Numbered from the stretch's first letter, positions 36,535 through 46,061 are shown. The stretch is DNA of 64,000 bases from Gammaproteobacteria bacterium (GCA_024234975.1 JACKNH010000006.1:186001-250000); one strand, 5' to 3'. Notes: generated by a model from the sequence alone, not told the origin. Numbers and translations are program-made.

Positions 36535-37185
36535 TTAGCAAATTCTTGCTAAGAATTTCGAAGTCCTCTCCAACGCCAACTCCGCCGCATCCGCGTCATA
36601 CACATCCCGATGCGTGCAATTGAACCCATGCTTCGCGCCCTCATACACATAATGTTCACCCTCCGGTCGCGTGGCCTTGATGCGTTCAACATCTTCCAGC
36701 GGTAACGCGCGGTCGAATTCGGCCCAGTGGTAGAGCATGGGGTGTTGGGGGATCTGGTCGAGGTTGTGGAGGATGCGGGTGCCGTAGTAGCTGATGCCGG
36801 CGGCGACGGGGAGGTGGCAGGCGGCGAGGTAGGCGACGGTGCCGCCCCAGCAGTAGCCGATGACGGCGACGGGGCCGGCGTCGGCGACGGCATTCATGGC
36901 GGCCCGGGTGTCGGCGAGGATCATCTCCTGCGTGAGTTTTGCCACGTATTCCCGTGCGCGGGGCAGGTCGTCGTAGGGCAGGGTGATGCCGCGTTCCACG
37001 CGGTCGAAGTAGGCGGGTGCGATGGCGGCGAAGCCGAGTGACGCATACTGGTCGACGACTTCCTTGATGTGTTCGTTGACGCCGAATATCTCCTGCGCAA
37101 TCACAATGCCGCCGCGCGGCTTGCCCTTTGGTCGCTTCTGGTAGGCTTCGAGGGTGTGGCCGTCGGCGGCGGTCAGCTTATCCAT
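36535..37185 (-). CDS. Dienelactone hydrolase family protein
   Basis: A 216-residue cytosolic alpha/beta hydrolase. The Cys-Asp-His triad of dienelactone hydrolases is visible: Cys112 in IGYCWGG, Asp158 in AEFDRALP, and His186 in AKHGFNC. The classical substrate is dienelactone from chlorocatechol cleavage, but the family is broad and no chlorocatechol genes are near, so the substrate is open. The ATG follows AAGGAAAAAAATAG. It lies 29 bp downstream of the two dioxygenase genes on the same strand and may belong to their operon. The last codons (TTCTTAGCAAGAATTTGC) are AT-rich and sit in a short perfect palindrome, unlike the rest of the gene. Confidence 0.88.
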   Translation of the reverse strand: MDKLTAADGHTLEAYQKRPKGKPRGGIVIAQEIFGVNEHIKEVVDQYASLGFAAIAPAYFDRVERGITLPYDDLPRAREYVAKLTQEMILADTRAAMNAVADAGPVAVIGYCWGGTVAYLAACHLPVAAGISYYGTRILHNLDQIPQHPMLYHWAEFDRALPLEDVERIKATRPEGEHYVYEGAKHGFNCTHRDVYDADAAELALERTSKFLARIC

Positions 37186-37214
37186 CTATTTTTTTCCTTG
37201 GTTGCAGTGATGCA

Positions 37215-38669
37215 TCAGCGTACGGGCAATACCCAGTCGGGTACCCAGTGCGTGTGAATGCCGTTGCGCAGGCGATGCGGTAAGCGCACCGTGGCCAGCG
37301 GGCCGGCGTCGAGGTGTTCGGCGTCCAGCACCAGCAGGTCGCAGCGATCCTCGAGGTAGCGGTTGACGATGCCGATCAGGTATCCCGCGCCTTCGCGCGC
37401 GGTGCGGCTACGCGGCACGAAACAACATTCCTGCAGGCTGGAGACGTTGTCGCACGAGTATGTGGTGACCTTGCGCTGATCGTGATCGAAACGCGCCCAG
37501 GTGTTGATGACCAGGCCCGTCACGCTCAGGCGGGCGCCGTCCAGCGGTTTGGTGAAATCCATCACCGGCGCGAAGCCCACGTTATACGGCAGCGACCAGT
37601 AACGTTCGTCGATGCGCGGCAGCACGCACACCTCGCCGTACATCACTTCCATTTCGTAGGTCTCCGCCGGCTCGGCGAGGTCAACCTTCAAGCGGGTGAT
37701 GCGGCCATGCGCTTCGGTCGGGTCGAACACTTCATGCAGGCTGGGAACGAACGGAAACTGGCTGCCGGGCGCCATATCCATATCGATGAACAACTGGCTG
37801 CCGACCTCGTAGGCATTCATCACATGCGTCGCGCAACGTAACGGCCCCTTGTACCAGCGCAGATCACTGCCATCGCCACCCCGGCGCATCACGCCCAACC
37901 ATGTGGGGAGCGATGAATCCCATGCGAAATGGATGTGGCCCTGGCGCATACGTTCCAGGTCCGCCGTGTAGGGGATGACCAGCAACGCCACGTGATTGGT
38001 GGTCAGCGCAAAATCATGCAGCATGCCGACGTACGGCACCTTGATCCACGCTTCCCAGTTCACCTTGCCGCTGGCATCGGTGCCGTAGAAGGCGACATCA
38101 TCCGTGCCATTGCCGCGCGCCTCGTAACCGAAGCCCACCATCTCACCGGTGATCGGGTCGATCTTCGGGTGGGCGGTGAACGTCAGGCTCTGCAGCTTGC
38201 CATCGAAGGTGTAATAGTCGTCGAGGGTTTCCAGCGTATGCGGGTCGATCTGAACGGGCGGACTGTCTTCCTTCATTGCGAACAGGCGGCCCGCGTGATA
38301 GATGAGATTGGTGTTGGCGGTACCGCCGCTCAGGTGTTCGACGCTGGGGTCATCGGTGAACCGATTGCGATAGGTGCCGAACAGGGCTTTGCGCGCGGCC
38401 TGTTGCGCCTTGAAACGCTGGGTGCGCACGTAACGGCAGCGGAAATCGACATGCCCCGGCGTGAAGCGGAACAGGCTGACGTGGCCATCGCCATTGAACG
38501 GCACATCGTTGGCATGCGTCGGCGGATAGAGGAAATCCGGCTGCACGCGATAGAACGAGCCGACCAGATCCGCCGGCAGTTCGCCTTCCACTTCCAGATC
38601 CTGCGAGCTGAGTTCAGCGCGGAACGGCGCGGCCCAGCCGCGGAACATCGGTGATTCTTCGAAATTCAT
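37215..38669 (-). CDS. Carotenoid oxygenase family protein, lignostilbene-dioxygenase-like (copy 2)
   Basis: A 484-residue Fe(II) dioxygenase. Iron ligands are His167 (FTAHPK), His218 (MLHDFAL), His282 (ATHVMNAY) and His472 (GIHTHW). The Tyr100/Lys133 pair (FGTYRN and AMKEDS) matches the substrate-phenol contacts of lignostilbene dioxygenases in spacing. Its ATG overlaps the stop of the paralog upstream (ATGA), with GGGAGTTGCCGGT as ribosome site. Long identical stretches with that paralog (TDDPSV, LSGGTANT, IDPHTLETLDDYYTF-like) point to tandem duplication, while the C-terminal third has diverged. Likely cytosolic; probable products are aromatic or apocarotenoid aldehydes. Confidence 0.88.
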   Translation of the reverse strand: MNFEESPMFRGWAAPFRAELSSQDLEVEGELPADLVGSFYRVQPDFLYPPTHANDVPFNGDGHVSLFRFTPGHVDFRCRYVRTQRFKAQQAARKALFGTYRNRFTDDPSVEHLSGGTANTNLIYHAGRLFAMKEDSPPVQIDPHTLETLDDYYTFDGKLQSLTFTAHPKIDPITGEMVGFGYEARGNGTDDVAFYGTDASGKVNWEAWIKVPYVGMLHDFALTTNHVALLVIPYTADLERMRQGHIHFAWDSSLPTWLGVMRRGGDGSDLRWYKGPLRCATHVMNAYEVGSQLFIDMDMAPGSQFPFVPSLHEVFDPTEAHGRITRLKVDLAEPAETYEMEVMYGEVCVLPRIDERYWSLPYNVGFAPVMDFTKPLDGARLSVTGLVINTWARFDHDQRKVTTYSCDNVSSLQECCFVPRSRTAREGAGYLIGIVNRYLEDRCDLLVLDAEHLDAGPLATVRLPHRLRNGIHTHWVPDWVLPVR

Positions 38670-40090
38670 ACCGGCAACTCCCAGTCTGGTACCCACCAGC
38701 CATGCACCTGCCCCGGCGCCTTGAATGGCAAGCGCACGCGGGCGATGGGGCCTTCATCGAGATGTTCGGCATCCATCACCTGCAGTTCGCTGATATTGCG
38801 TTCTCCCGGCAGATTGGCAACGCCTACCACCCAGCCGTCGCCTTCCGGCGCGTCCTTGCGGCGGGGCACGAAGCATGGCTCGGCGAGGCCGATGCCTTTG
38901 CCGGGGATGTATGTAGTCGTCTTGCGGGTGTCGTGATCAAAGCGGGTGTACGAAGTTTCCGGGCCTTGCGCTGTCCAGCCGAAGCGCGGCATGAAGCCCA
39001 CCTTGTACGGGATACCGTGGTAACGGTCATCCTGCCGCGGCAGCACGCCGGTGACATCCGGGTACAGCACTTCCATGTCGTAATGGTCCTGGTGTTTGTT
39101 CAGGTCGACCGAAAGGCGGGTGATACGCCCGGCGGTGAGCTTGGGATCAAAGTGTTCACCGTGCAGGTAGGGAAAGAAGGGAAACTGGCCTTTGTTGGCC
39201 ATATCCATATCGACGAAAATCCGCTCGCCTTCCGACCATGCATTCATCACGTGCGTCGCGCAGCGCTCGGGGCCCTTGTACCAACGGATGTCGCTGCCAT
39301 CGCCACCCCGACGCATCACACCGAACCAGGTCGGCTTGGTCGAATCCCAGGCCCAGTGCACTTCACCGGCTTTCATCCGCTCGACATCAACCACATACGG
39401 AATGGCGAGGAACGCGATGTGCGTGGCGGTGATGGCGAAGTCGTGCAGCATGGAAACATACGGCGTCCTGACCCAGGCCTCCCAGGTCTTGCGGCCGTTG
39501 GCATCGAAGGAATACACGGCGACATCGCGCGTATCTTCGCCGCGCGCTTCGTAACCGAAGGCCAGCATCTCCCCCGTCTGCGCATCGAACTTGGGGTGCG
39601 CGGTGAACGTCTTGCTGGTGAGCTCGCCGTTGAAGGTGTAGTAGTCGTCGAGGGTTTCCAGCGTATGCGGGTCCAGCACCACCGGCGGGCTGTCCTCCTT
39701 CAACGAGAGCAGCTTGCCATGGTGATACACGATATGCGTGTTGGCCGTGCCGCCGCTCAAATCGCGAACGGAAGGGTCATCGGTGTAACGGTTGCGGTAC
39801 GTACCGAACAGCCCGCGCCTCGCCTCGTGATGGGCCTTGTAGCGCTGTGTCTTCACATAACGGCTGCGGAAATCCACGTGGCCATCGGCAATGCGGAACA
39901 TCTGCGCGTGGCCATCGCCGTTGAACGGGATGTCGTTGGCGTAGGTCGGTGGGTACAACCAGTCCGGCCCCACGCGGTAGAACGTGCCGCGCAGGCCGGA
40001 CGGCAATTCGCCGATGACCTCGCAATCAAATACATCCGCTTCGGCGCGGAAGCCGCGGAACGCGGGGATGCTGGAAAAGTTCACTGCCAT
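38666..40090 (-). CDS. Carotenoid oxygenase family protein, lignostilbene-dioxygenase-like (copy 3)
   Basis: A 474-residue Fe(II) dioxygenase, first of a coupled tandem pair. Iron ligands are His165, His216, His280 (ATHVMNAW) and His463 (QVHGWW). Tyr98 and Lys131 (LSLKEDS) show the 33-residue spacing of the lignostilbene-dioxygenase active-site pair. The start follows GAGGTGAACCAACA. Downstream it overlaps copy 2 by 4 bp; upstream, 22 bp away, is a secreted protein of unknown function. The likely operon reads secreted protein, copy 3, copy 2, hydrolase. Alternative: apocarotenoid cleavage, which the family also performs. Confidence 0.88.
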   Translation of the reverse strand: MAVNFSSIPAFRGFRAEADVFDCEVIGELPSGLRGTFYRVGPDWLYPPTYANDIPFNGDGHAQMFRIADGHVDFRSRYVKTQRYKAHHEARRGLFGTYRNRYTDDPSVRDLSGGTANTHIVYHHGKLLSLKEDSPPVVLDPHTLETLDDYYTFNGELTSKTFTAHPKFDAQTGEMLAFGYEARGEDTRDVAVYSFDANGRKTWEAWVRTPYVSMLHDFAITATHIAFLAIPYVVDVERMKAGEVHWAWDSTKPTWFGVMRRGGDGSDIRWYKGPERCATHVMNAWSEGERIFVDMDMANKGQFPFFPYLHGEHFDPKLTAGRITRLSVDLNKHQDHYDMEVLYPDVTGVLPRQDDRYHGIPYKVGFMPRFGWTAQGPETSYTRFDHDTRKTTTYIPGKGIGLAEPCFVPRRKDAPEGDGWVVGVANLPGERNISELQVMDAEHLDEGPIARVRLPFKAPGQVHGWWVPDWELPV

Positions 40091-40112
40091 TGTTGGTTCA
40101 CCTCACGCTTGT

Positions 40113-41528
40113 TCAGGGCGCAGTCTCCTGCCGGGCGATTTCCATTTTGAAAGCCGTGCCCAGCGTTGTCATACCGCCGGCAAACGGCGGTTCGAGTTCG
40201 AAGGCGTACATGAATACACCGAAGCGCAGCACCAGGCTGCCTTCATCCTGCAGCCAGCCATTGGCCGGATCGAAAAAGTACTGGTCGGGCGTTTCCCAGT
40301 TCATGCCCAGCGCGCCATCCTCGCGCAGATACAGATAAGCACCGTCAGCCCACAATGCCTTGGCCGCAGGGTCGATCTGGATGTTCGGGTCGATGACATC
40401 AATCCTGCCGTACCAGGTGCTGCCGGAGGCCTGCAGTTCGGGAGTGGGCGGCGGCTCATCGGCCACTGCTTCTTCTTCAATCGTGACCAGCTTCGGTGAA
40501 AGCCAGCGCTCCTGCGCCACCCAGGTGGGGTTGCCCTGATAGGAAATCAGTTCGCCGTGGTGGCGGCTGTCGAGCCTTACCGCGGTATTGAGGCGCGGCA
40601 ATTCCTCAACACGCGCCCATGCGCCATCGGTCAGCCGGTAAAACCATTGCTCACTGCGCACCCAGCCGCGGCCCTTGATGCGTTCACTGCGATAGGTGAG
40701 GGCGAGAACGTCGCCGTTGGCATCGGATTGGATGCTGCGAATCTCGGCCGGCGCCGGCATCACTGCCCATGCACCGCTTTCATAGCGCATCAATCGGTGT
40801 TCTCTGGTCTGCTGGTCGAACACCAGCGCCAGTGGCGTGGAGTTCTGATCAAATGCGGCCGCGACGATGCCGATCAGCTCCGGCGCGGCCCGCCATTTGC
40901 CGTTGATGCGAACGTAAGGTTCGGGGTGCTTCTCCAGCCAATCCTTATGCGATTGAAAGTGGGCGTCGTTCGACCAGGTGACTGCGGTGGCGCCATCCGG
41001 TGCCACTTCAATCTGGTCGCCGCGCACGCCGGGCTCGGCTTCCCAGTTTTCACCCTGAGGGCGGTAGATGAAGCCATCCAGGCAGGCGACCCAGAACTCA
41101 CCGGTGGGGGTAATCGCAAAGCGGCTGGCAATGCCGTTGATCTGGTACGGCGGTCGGGTATCGCGATAGGCCCATGCGCTGTGATCGGGCTGCGTACTGG
41201 TCGATTTGCGCACGCGCACCGTGTACTTGTTTTTGGGCGCACCGGATTTATCAATGCCGAAACTGTTCAGAGAACCGAAGCGCGGTTTGATCTCGCCATC
41301 TTCCAGCAGGAATATCGAGCGCTGGTACACCATGTAGACGCTGCCGTCCGGCGCATTGGCGACATCATCCACCGTGGGGGACATGAACTGATCCATCGCC
41401 TTGATGACCGGGACGCGCCGCCAACGCAGTTCTTCTGCGGCCTGCGCGTTCGCTGGAATCGCGGTGACCGCCGCCAGCAGGAATAACCACGCACTCACAC
41501 GCTGGCCGCGCAGCGGGAAACTCGGCAT
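40113..41528 (-). CDS. Secreted protein of unknown function, first gene of the dioxygenase operon
   Basis: A 471-residue product I cannot place in a named family. The signal peptide has a hydrophobic core AWLFLLAAVTAIPANA and a likely cleavage after AQA. The mature part is Trp-rich and beta-rich, with repeated units of the kind APDGSVYMVYQRSIFLLEDG and TPTGEFWVACLDGFIYRPQG, suggestive of a beta-propeller. An Asp-rich segment (IDVIDPNIQIDPAA) lies near the C-terminus. The start was set by AAAAGGAAGTGAGTG. Just 22 bp separates it from the first dioxygenase gene, so a periplasmic role in binding or delivering the substrate is a reasonable guess, no more. Confidence 0.68.
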   Translation of the reverse strand: MPSFPLRGQRVSAWLFLLAAVTAIPANAQAAEELRWRRVPVIKAMDQFMSPTVDDVANAPDGSVYMVYQRSIFLLEDGEIKPRFGSLNSFGIDKSGAPKNKYTVRVRKSTSTQPDHSAWAYRDTRPPYQINGIASRFAITPTGEFWVACLDGFIYRPQGENWEAEPGVRGDQIEVAPDGATAVTWSNDAHFQSHKDWLEKHPEPYVRINGKWRAAPELIGIVAAAFDQNSTPLALVFDQQTREHRLMRYESGAWAVMPAPAEIRSIQSDANGDVLALTYRSERIKGRGWVRSEQWFYRLTDGAWARVEELPRLNTAVRLDSRHHGELISYQGNPTWVAQERWLSPKLVTIEEEAVADEPPPTPELQASGSTWYGRIDVIDPNIQIDPAAKALWADGAYLYLREDGALGMNWETPDQYFFDPANGWLQDEGSLVLRFGVFMYAFELEPPFAGGMTTLGTAFKMEIARQETAP

Positions 41529-41614
41529 CACTCACTTCCTTTTGATCGGGTGCGCGTGAGTATACCGCAGGCGGTTGCAGGCTATGCGGGCATTCGCGCC
41601 CGGCTGGGTTCGAC

Positions 41615-44600
41615 TCAGGCGGCGGGCGTGGATGATGTTGCTGGACGCCAGAAGCGCTCGACAACGGACTGCACCGCGACATAGAACACCGGCACGATGA
41701 AGGTCGCGATGACCGCGGTGGCGATCATGCCGCCGAACACCGGCGTGCCGATGGCGTGTCTACCGGCGGCCCCAGCACCTTCCGCAGTCACCAATGGCAG
41801 CACGCCGCACACGAACGCGAGCGCGGTCATGATCACAGCACGGAATCGCAAACCGGCACCGGCTTCGGCGGCTTCGATGATGCCGTCGCCCGCGCGCCGA
41901 CGGCGCATGCTGAATTCCACGATCAGAATCGCGTTCTTGCTGGCCAGCGCGATCAACATGACGATCCCGATCTGGGTGTAGATGTCGACCGCCAGCCCGC
42001 GCAGAGACAACGCGGCCACCGCGCCGAGAATCGCCACCGGTACCGAGAGCATCACCGCGAACGGCACCATCCAGCTTTCGTACTGGGCGACCAGGAACAG
42101 ATACACGAAGACAAATGCCAGCGCGATGATGATGGGCGCGGTGTTGCCGGATTGAATCTCCTGGTAGGTCACGCCGCTCCATTCGAAGGTCATGCCGGAG
42201 GGCAGGGTGGCGCGTGCCACGCGTTCCATGGCCTCGATGGCATCGGCCGAACTGTAGCCCGGCGCGGCGTTGCCGTTCACCGGCACTGACCGCAGCAGGT
42301 TGTAACGGCTGATCGATTCCGGGCCGACCGTGGTCTCCTGCTTCACCAGCGAACTGACTGGCAGCATCTCGCCGCTGTCGTTACGCACGTAGAGGTTGTC
42401 GATGTCATCCGGCGAATCGCGGAAGCGGTCCGCGGCCTGCATCCGCACCTGGTAGACGCGGCCGTATTTGTTGAAGTCATTCACGTACCAGGAACCGAGC
42501 TGCGTCTGCAAGGTGGTGAACAACTCGTTCAACGGCACGCCCAGCACCTTGGCCTTGGTACGGTCGACTTCGAGATTGATCTGCGGCACGTCGGACTGGA
42601 ACGAGCTGAACACGCCGGCGAGTTCCGGCGCCTGGTTGGCGGCGATGACCAGGCCATTCAGCGCCGCGCTCAAATCGCGCGTGCTGCGGCCGGTACTGTC
42701 CTGCAACTGGAAATTGAAACCGCCCACATTGCCCAGCCCGCGCAATGCCGGTACCGGGAAGGCCACGATATTCGCACCCGGTATGGCCGCCGCGCGTTGC
42801 TGAACCTCGCGGACAACTTCAAACACCGGCCGCCGGTCGCGCCACGGTTTCAACATGCAGAAGGCGACACCGGTGTTGGTGGCGACACTCTGCGAGACCG
42901 CGGAGAAGCCGCCCAGCAACAGCACGGTCTGCACATCATCGATATCGCTCAAGATATCGTCATACAAATCGATCAGGGTCGAGCGCGTGCGCGCCATCGA
43001 GGCCGCCGGCGGCAGCTGAACATCAATCGCGAAATAACCCATGTCCTCGCTGGGCAGAAACGACTTCGGCAGTTTCAGATAGCCGAAGCCGACCAGCGCG
43101 CACATGATGACGAACAGCCCCAGCACCACGCCGACGCGCCGTACCAGCACCGCGACGGTGCCGCGATAGGCACCGAACACGCGGCTGAACACCTTGTTGA
43201 ACATGCGCACCGGCCACCAGGCCTCGGGCTCATGGTCGCGTAGAATCACTGCGCACAGCGCCGGGCTCAGCGTCAGCGCCACCACGCAACTGATCACCAT
43301 GGTCGTGGCGATGGTGATGGCGAATTGCTTGTACAGCACACCGGTGATGCCGGGCACGAACGCCACCGGCACGAATACCGCCAGCAATACCAGCGTGGTG
43401 GCGATGATCGGGCTCGTCACCTGCTGCATGGAAATGATGGCGGCCTGGTGTGGATCATTGCCTTCGGCGATCAAGCGCTCCACGTTCTCGATGACCACAA
43501 TGGCGTCGTCGACGACCAGGCCGATGGCGAGAATCAACGCAAACAGCGTGACGGTGTTGATCGACATACCGGCCGCGCTGAGTACGACCATCGCGCCGAT
43601 CAGCGACACCGGCACCGTGGCCATCGGAATCAGCGTGGCGCGCCAGTTGCCGAGGAAGAAGTAGACGACCAACAGCACCAGGAACACCGCCAACGCCAGC
43701 GTGTACAGCACTTCGGAAACCGCGGTGCGGATGAAGCGGGTGGTATCGAGCGGAATGCGGTATTCAACACCGGGCGGGAAGTCCTGCGCCATCTCGGCCA
43801 TCGCATCCGTGACGGCCTGCGAGATTTCCAGCACGTTGGCATCGGACTGGCCGAAGATCGCAATAGGCACCGTCGGGCGGCCATCGAGCATCGCGAAGCG
43901 ATCATAGTTGTCACCGCCGATTGCGACTTCGGCGATGTCGGCAAGGCGCACAATCGAACCATCGTTCTGCGCGCGGATGATGATGTTTTCAAATTCCTCG
44001 GTTTCCGTCAGCCGGCCACGTGTGCGGATGGTGTAGGTGAACTGCGTTTCGTCGCTGGAAGGCAACTGCCCCACGCGGCCGGGCGCAGCCAGCGTGTTCT
44101 GGTCGCGGATGGCGGCATCGACTTCGCGCGGCGCAATACCGAGGCTGGCCATCTTCTCGGGGTTCAGCCAAACACGCATCGCATAACTTGCGCCGCCGAA
44201 CACCTGGACGTCGCCGACGCCAGGGATACGCATGATGCGGTCGCGCACGTTGATCAGCGCATAGTTGCTGAGGAACAGATCGTCCAGCCGTGGATCACTG
44301 GAGAACAACACCGCGAACACCAGGATGTCGGTGGTGTTCTTGCGTACGGTTACGCCCTGGCGGCGGACTTCCTCGGGCAATCGCGACAACGCCTGGTTGA
44401 CGCGGTTCTGCACGTTGACCTGGGCGATGTCGGTATCGGTACCGACTTCAAACGATACGGCCAGCGAGTAGCGGCCATTGTTCGCACTGGTCGATGACAT
44501 GTAGATCATGTTCTCGACGCCGTTCATCTCCGATTCGATGACAGCGCCGACGGTGCTCTCCATCACCTCGGCATTGGCGCCGGGATAGTTGGCAGAGACC

Positions 44601-44734
44601 TGTACGACGGGCGGTGTGATCTGCGGGAACTGTTCGATGGGCAGGCCGGCCAGCGCCAACGCACCGGCGAGCGTGATGACCACGGCGATGACGACCGCGA
44701 AGCGCGGACGTTCGATGAAAAAGCGGCTGATCAT
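41615..44734 (-). CDS. RND-family multidrug efflux permease (HAE1 type)
   Basis: A 1039-residue inner-membrane proton-driven exporter of the AcrB/MexB class. It starts MISRFFIERPRFAVVIAV and has two large periplasmic loops and 12 expected helices. The proton-relay Asp pair is present in ILAIGLVVDDAIVVIENVER. Typical HAE1 segments include NVQNRVNQALSRLP and FPQITPPVVQVSANYPGA. The ATG was chosen at the family start; a frame extending 19 codons further overlaps the adaptor gene. The adaptor lies 16 bp upstream, but no TolC-type outer-membrane gene is adjacent, so the channel must be encoded elsewhere. Substrate range cannot be read from the sequence. Confidence 0.95.
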   Translation of the reverse strand: MISRFFIERPRFAVVIAVVITLAGALALAGLPIEQFPQITPPVVQVSANYPGANAEVMESTVGAVIESEMNGVENMIYMSSTSANNGRYSLAVSFEVGTDTDIAQVNVQNRVNQALSRLPEEVRRQGVTVRKNTTDILVFAVLFSSDPRLDDLFLSNYALINVRDRIMRIPGVGDVQVFGGASYAMRVWLNPEKMASLGIAPREVDAAIRDQNTLAAPGRVGQLPSSDETQFTYTIRTRGRLTETEEFENIIIRAQNDGSIVRLADIAEVAIGGDNYDRFAMLDGRPTVPIAIFGQSDANVLEISQAVTDAMAEMAQDFPPGVEYRIPLDTTRFIRTAVSEVLYTLALAVFLVLLVVYFFLGNWRATLIPMATVPVSLIGAMVVLSAAGMSINTVTLFALILAIGLVVDDAIVVIENVERLIAEGNDPHQAAIISMQQVTSPIIATTLVLLAVFVPVAFVPGITGVLYKQFAITIATTMVISCVVALTLSPALCAVILRDHEPEAWWPVRMFNKVFSRVFGAYRGTVAVLVRRVGVVLGLFVIMCALVGFGYLKLPKSFLPSEDMGYFAIDVQLPPAASMARTRSTLIDLYDDILSDIDDVQTVLLLGGFSAVSQSVATNTGVAFCMLKPWRDRRPVFEVVREVQQRAAAIPGANIVAFPVPALRGLGNVGGFNFQLQDSTGRSTRDLSAALNGLVIAANQAPELAGVFSSFQSDVPQINLEVDRTKAKVLGVPLNELFTTLQTQLGSWYVNDFNKYGRVYQVRMQAADRFRDSPDDIDNLYVRNDSGEMLPVSSLVKQETTVGPESISRYNLLRSVPVNGNAAPGYSSADAIEAMERVARATLPSGMTFEWSGVTYQEIQSGNTAPIIIALAFVFVYLFLVAQYESWMVPFAVMLSVPVAILGAVAALSLRGLAVDIYTQIGIVMLIALASKNAILIVEFSMRRRRAGDGIIEAAEAGAGLRFRAVIMTALAFVCGVLPLVTAEGAGAAGRHAIGTPVFGGMIATAVIATFIVPVFYVAVQSVVERFWRPATSSTPAA

Positions 44735-44750
44735 GAGCGCGTCCGAATGA

Positions 44751-45908
44751 TCAGGCGGCGGCCGGCGCGACCGGCTCGGCCACGACTGCATCCACCTTGG
44801 CGCCGGGCCGGACCTTCTGCACGCCTTCGTAAATCACCCGTTCGCCTTCGGCGAGACCTTCGCGCACCACCCACAACACGCCGACGCGGCTGCCGAGCGT
44901 GACGCGACGGACGCTGACGGTGTCATCAGCGCCGACCACAAGCACGAAACGTCCCTGGATGTCCTCCTGCACGGCGGACTGTGGAATCACCAATTGCATG
45001 GTCGGCGCGCCGACCTGTACCGAGACGACAGCATATTGCCCCGGCACCAGTTCCTCCTGCGGATTGGGGAACTCGGCGCGGATGGTCTGCGTGCCGGTGC
45101 CGGAATCCATGCGGTTATCGAGAAAATCGATGCGACCCTTGTGCGGGTAGGTACTGCCATCGGGCAGCTGCAGCGTGGCGACGAAATCCGCTGAGGTGTC
45201 GCCAATCTCGTAGTTGCTGGCAGTGATGATGCGGCGGGCCTGCAACGCGACTTCCTCGTTGACCGACCAGTTCACATGAATCGGATCGAGTTGCACCAGC
45301 GTGGTCAGCGGTCCGCTCTGCGGGCTGACGAGATCGCCGATGCTGTAATCGGAACGGCCCACGCGGCCGGCGAAGGGCGCGCGGATTTCCGTATAGCTGA
45401 GATTGAGCCGGGCGACATTCAGATCCGCCTTGCTGGCATCGACGTCGGCGGCCGCCTGGTCACGCACGGCTTGCGCGCCATCCAGTTCGGACTGGCTGAT
45501 CGCGTTGCGCTGACGCACGCCGCGCGCACGTTCCAGATCGAGATTGGCTTTGCGCAGCGTCGCTTCCGCCCGTTGCAATTCGGCTTCCACCTTGCGGACT
45601 TCCGCCTGGTAGGCATCGGGTTCAATCACATACAGCAAATCATCCTTCTGCACGGTGCCGCCTTCGGTGAACGCACGCTGTTGGATGTAGCCGGTAATGC
45701 GTGCGCGGATTTCCACATCCTCCACCGCGGTGATCTGGCCGACACGCTGACGGGTGTCATTAACGGATTGTGTACGTGCTACCGCAACCGTCACCGATGG
45801 TGGTGGCGGCGGTGCGGAGGGCACTGGTGCGGGTGAACACCCGGCGAACAGCAGAAGGGTTGCCAGCAGGCTCAGCGGCAGGGTCGGACGAATGGACAAT
45901 CTGGTCAC
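44751..45908 (-). CDS. RND efflux periplasmic adaptor (membrane-fusion protein)
   Basis: A 385-residue lipoprotein of the AcrA/MexA family that bridges the permease and the outer-membrane channel. A signal peptide with lipobox FAGC (Cys24) is followed by a Pro-rich linker, a lipoyl-like half-motif (VEIRARITGYIQQRAF), a helical hairpin (about 90-160, AELQRAEATLRKANLDLERA), the second lipoyl half and beta-barrel domains. The start is uncertain: two in-frame GTG codons are possible and I took the inner one because it yields a compact lipoprotein signal. First gene of the pump operon; no regulator gene lies next to it. Confidence 0.92.
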   Translation of the reverse strand: MTRLSIRPTLPLSLLATLLLFAGCSPAPVPSAPPPPPSVTVAVARTQSVNDTRQRVGQITAVEDVEIRARITGYIQQRAFTEGGTVQKDDLLYVIEPDAYQAEVRKVEAELQRAEATLRKANLDLERARGVRQRNAISQSELDGAQAVRDQAAADVDASKADLNVARLNLSYTEIRAPFAGRVGRSDYSIGDLVSPQSGPLTTLVQLDPIHVNWSVNEEVALQARRIITASNYEIGDTSADFVATLQLPDGSTYPHKGRIDFLDNRMDSGTGTQTIRAEFPNPQEELVPGQYAVVSVQVGAPTMQLVIPQSAVQEDIQGRFVLVVGADDTVSVRRVTLGSRVGVLWVVREGLAEGERVIYEGVQKVRPGAKVDAVVAEPVAPAAA

Positions 45909-46061
45909 CTTTGAAATCTGGTCAGGGCACTTCGGGTCGGGCCCGGCCACCTGCCGGTGACCATGGAGCGCATTTTAAAGCCGGGCTCCCTGCCGCGGGC
46001 GGATGGATTTGGTTGCTACGCCAAGTATCCGCGAGACCTACGCTGCAATGCAATATTTCTG

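Noticed and set aside
38651..40150. 499-codon open frame on the plus strand
   Set aside because: Antisense to the tandem dioxygenase gene; repetitive Arg/Gly/His-rich translation with no family.
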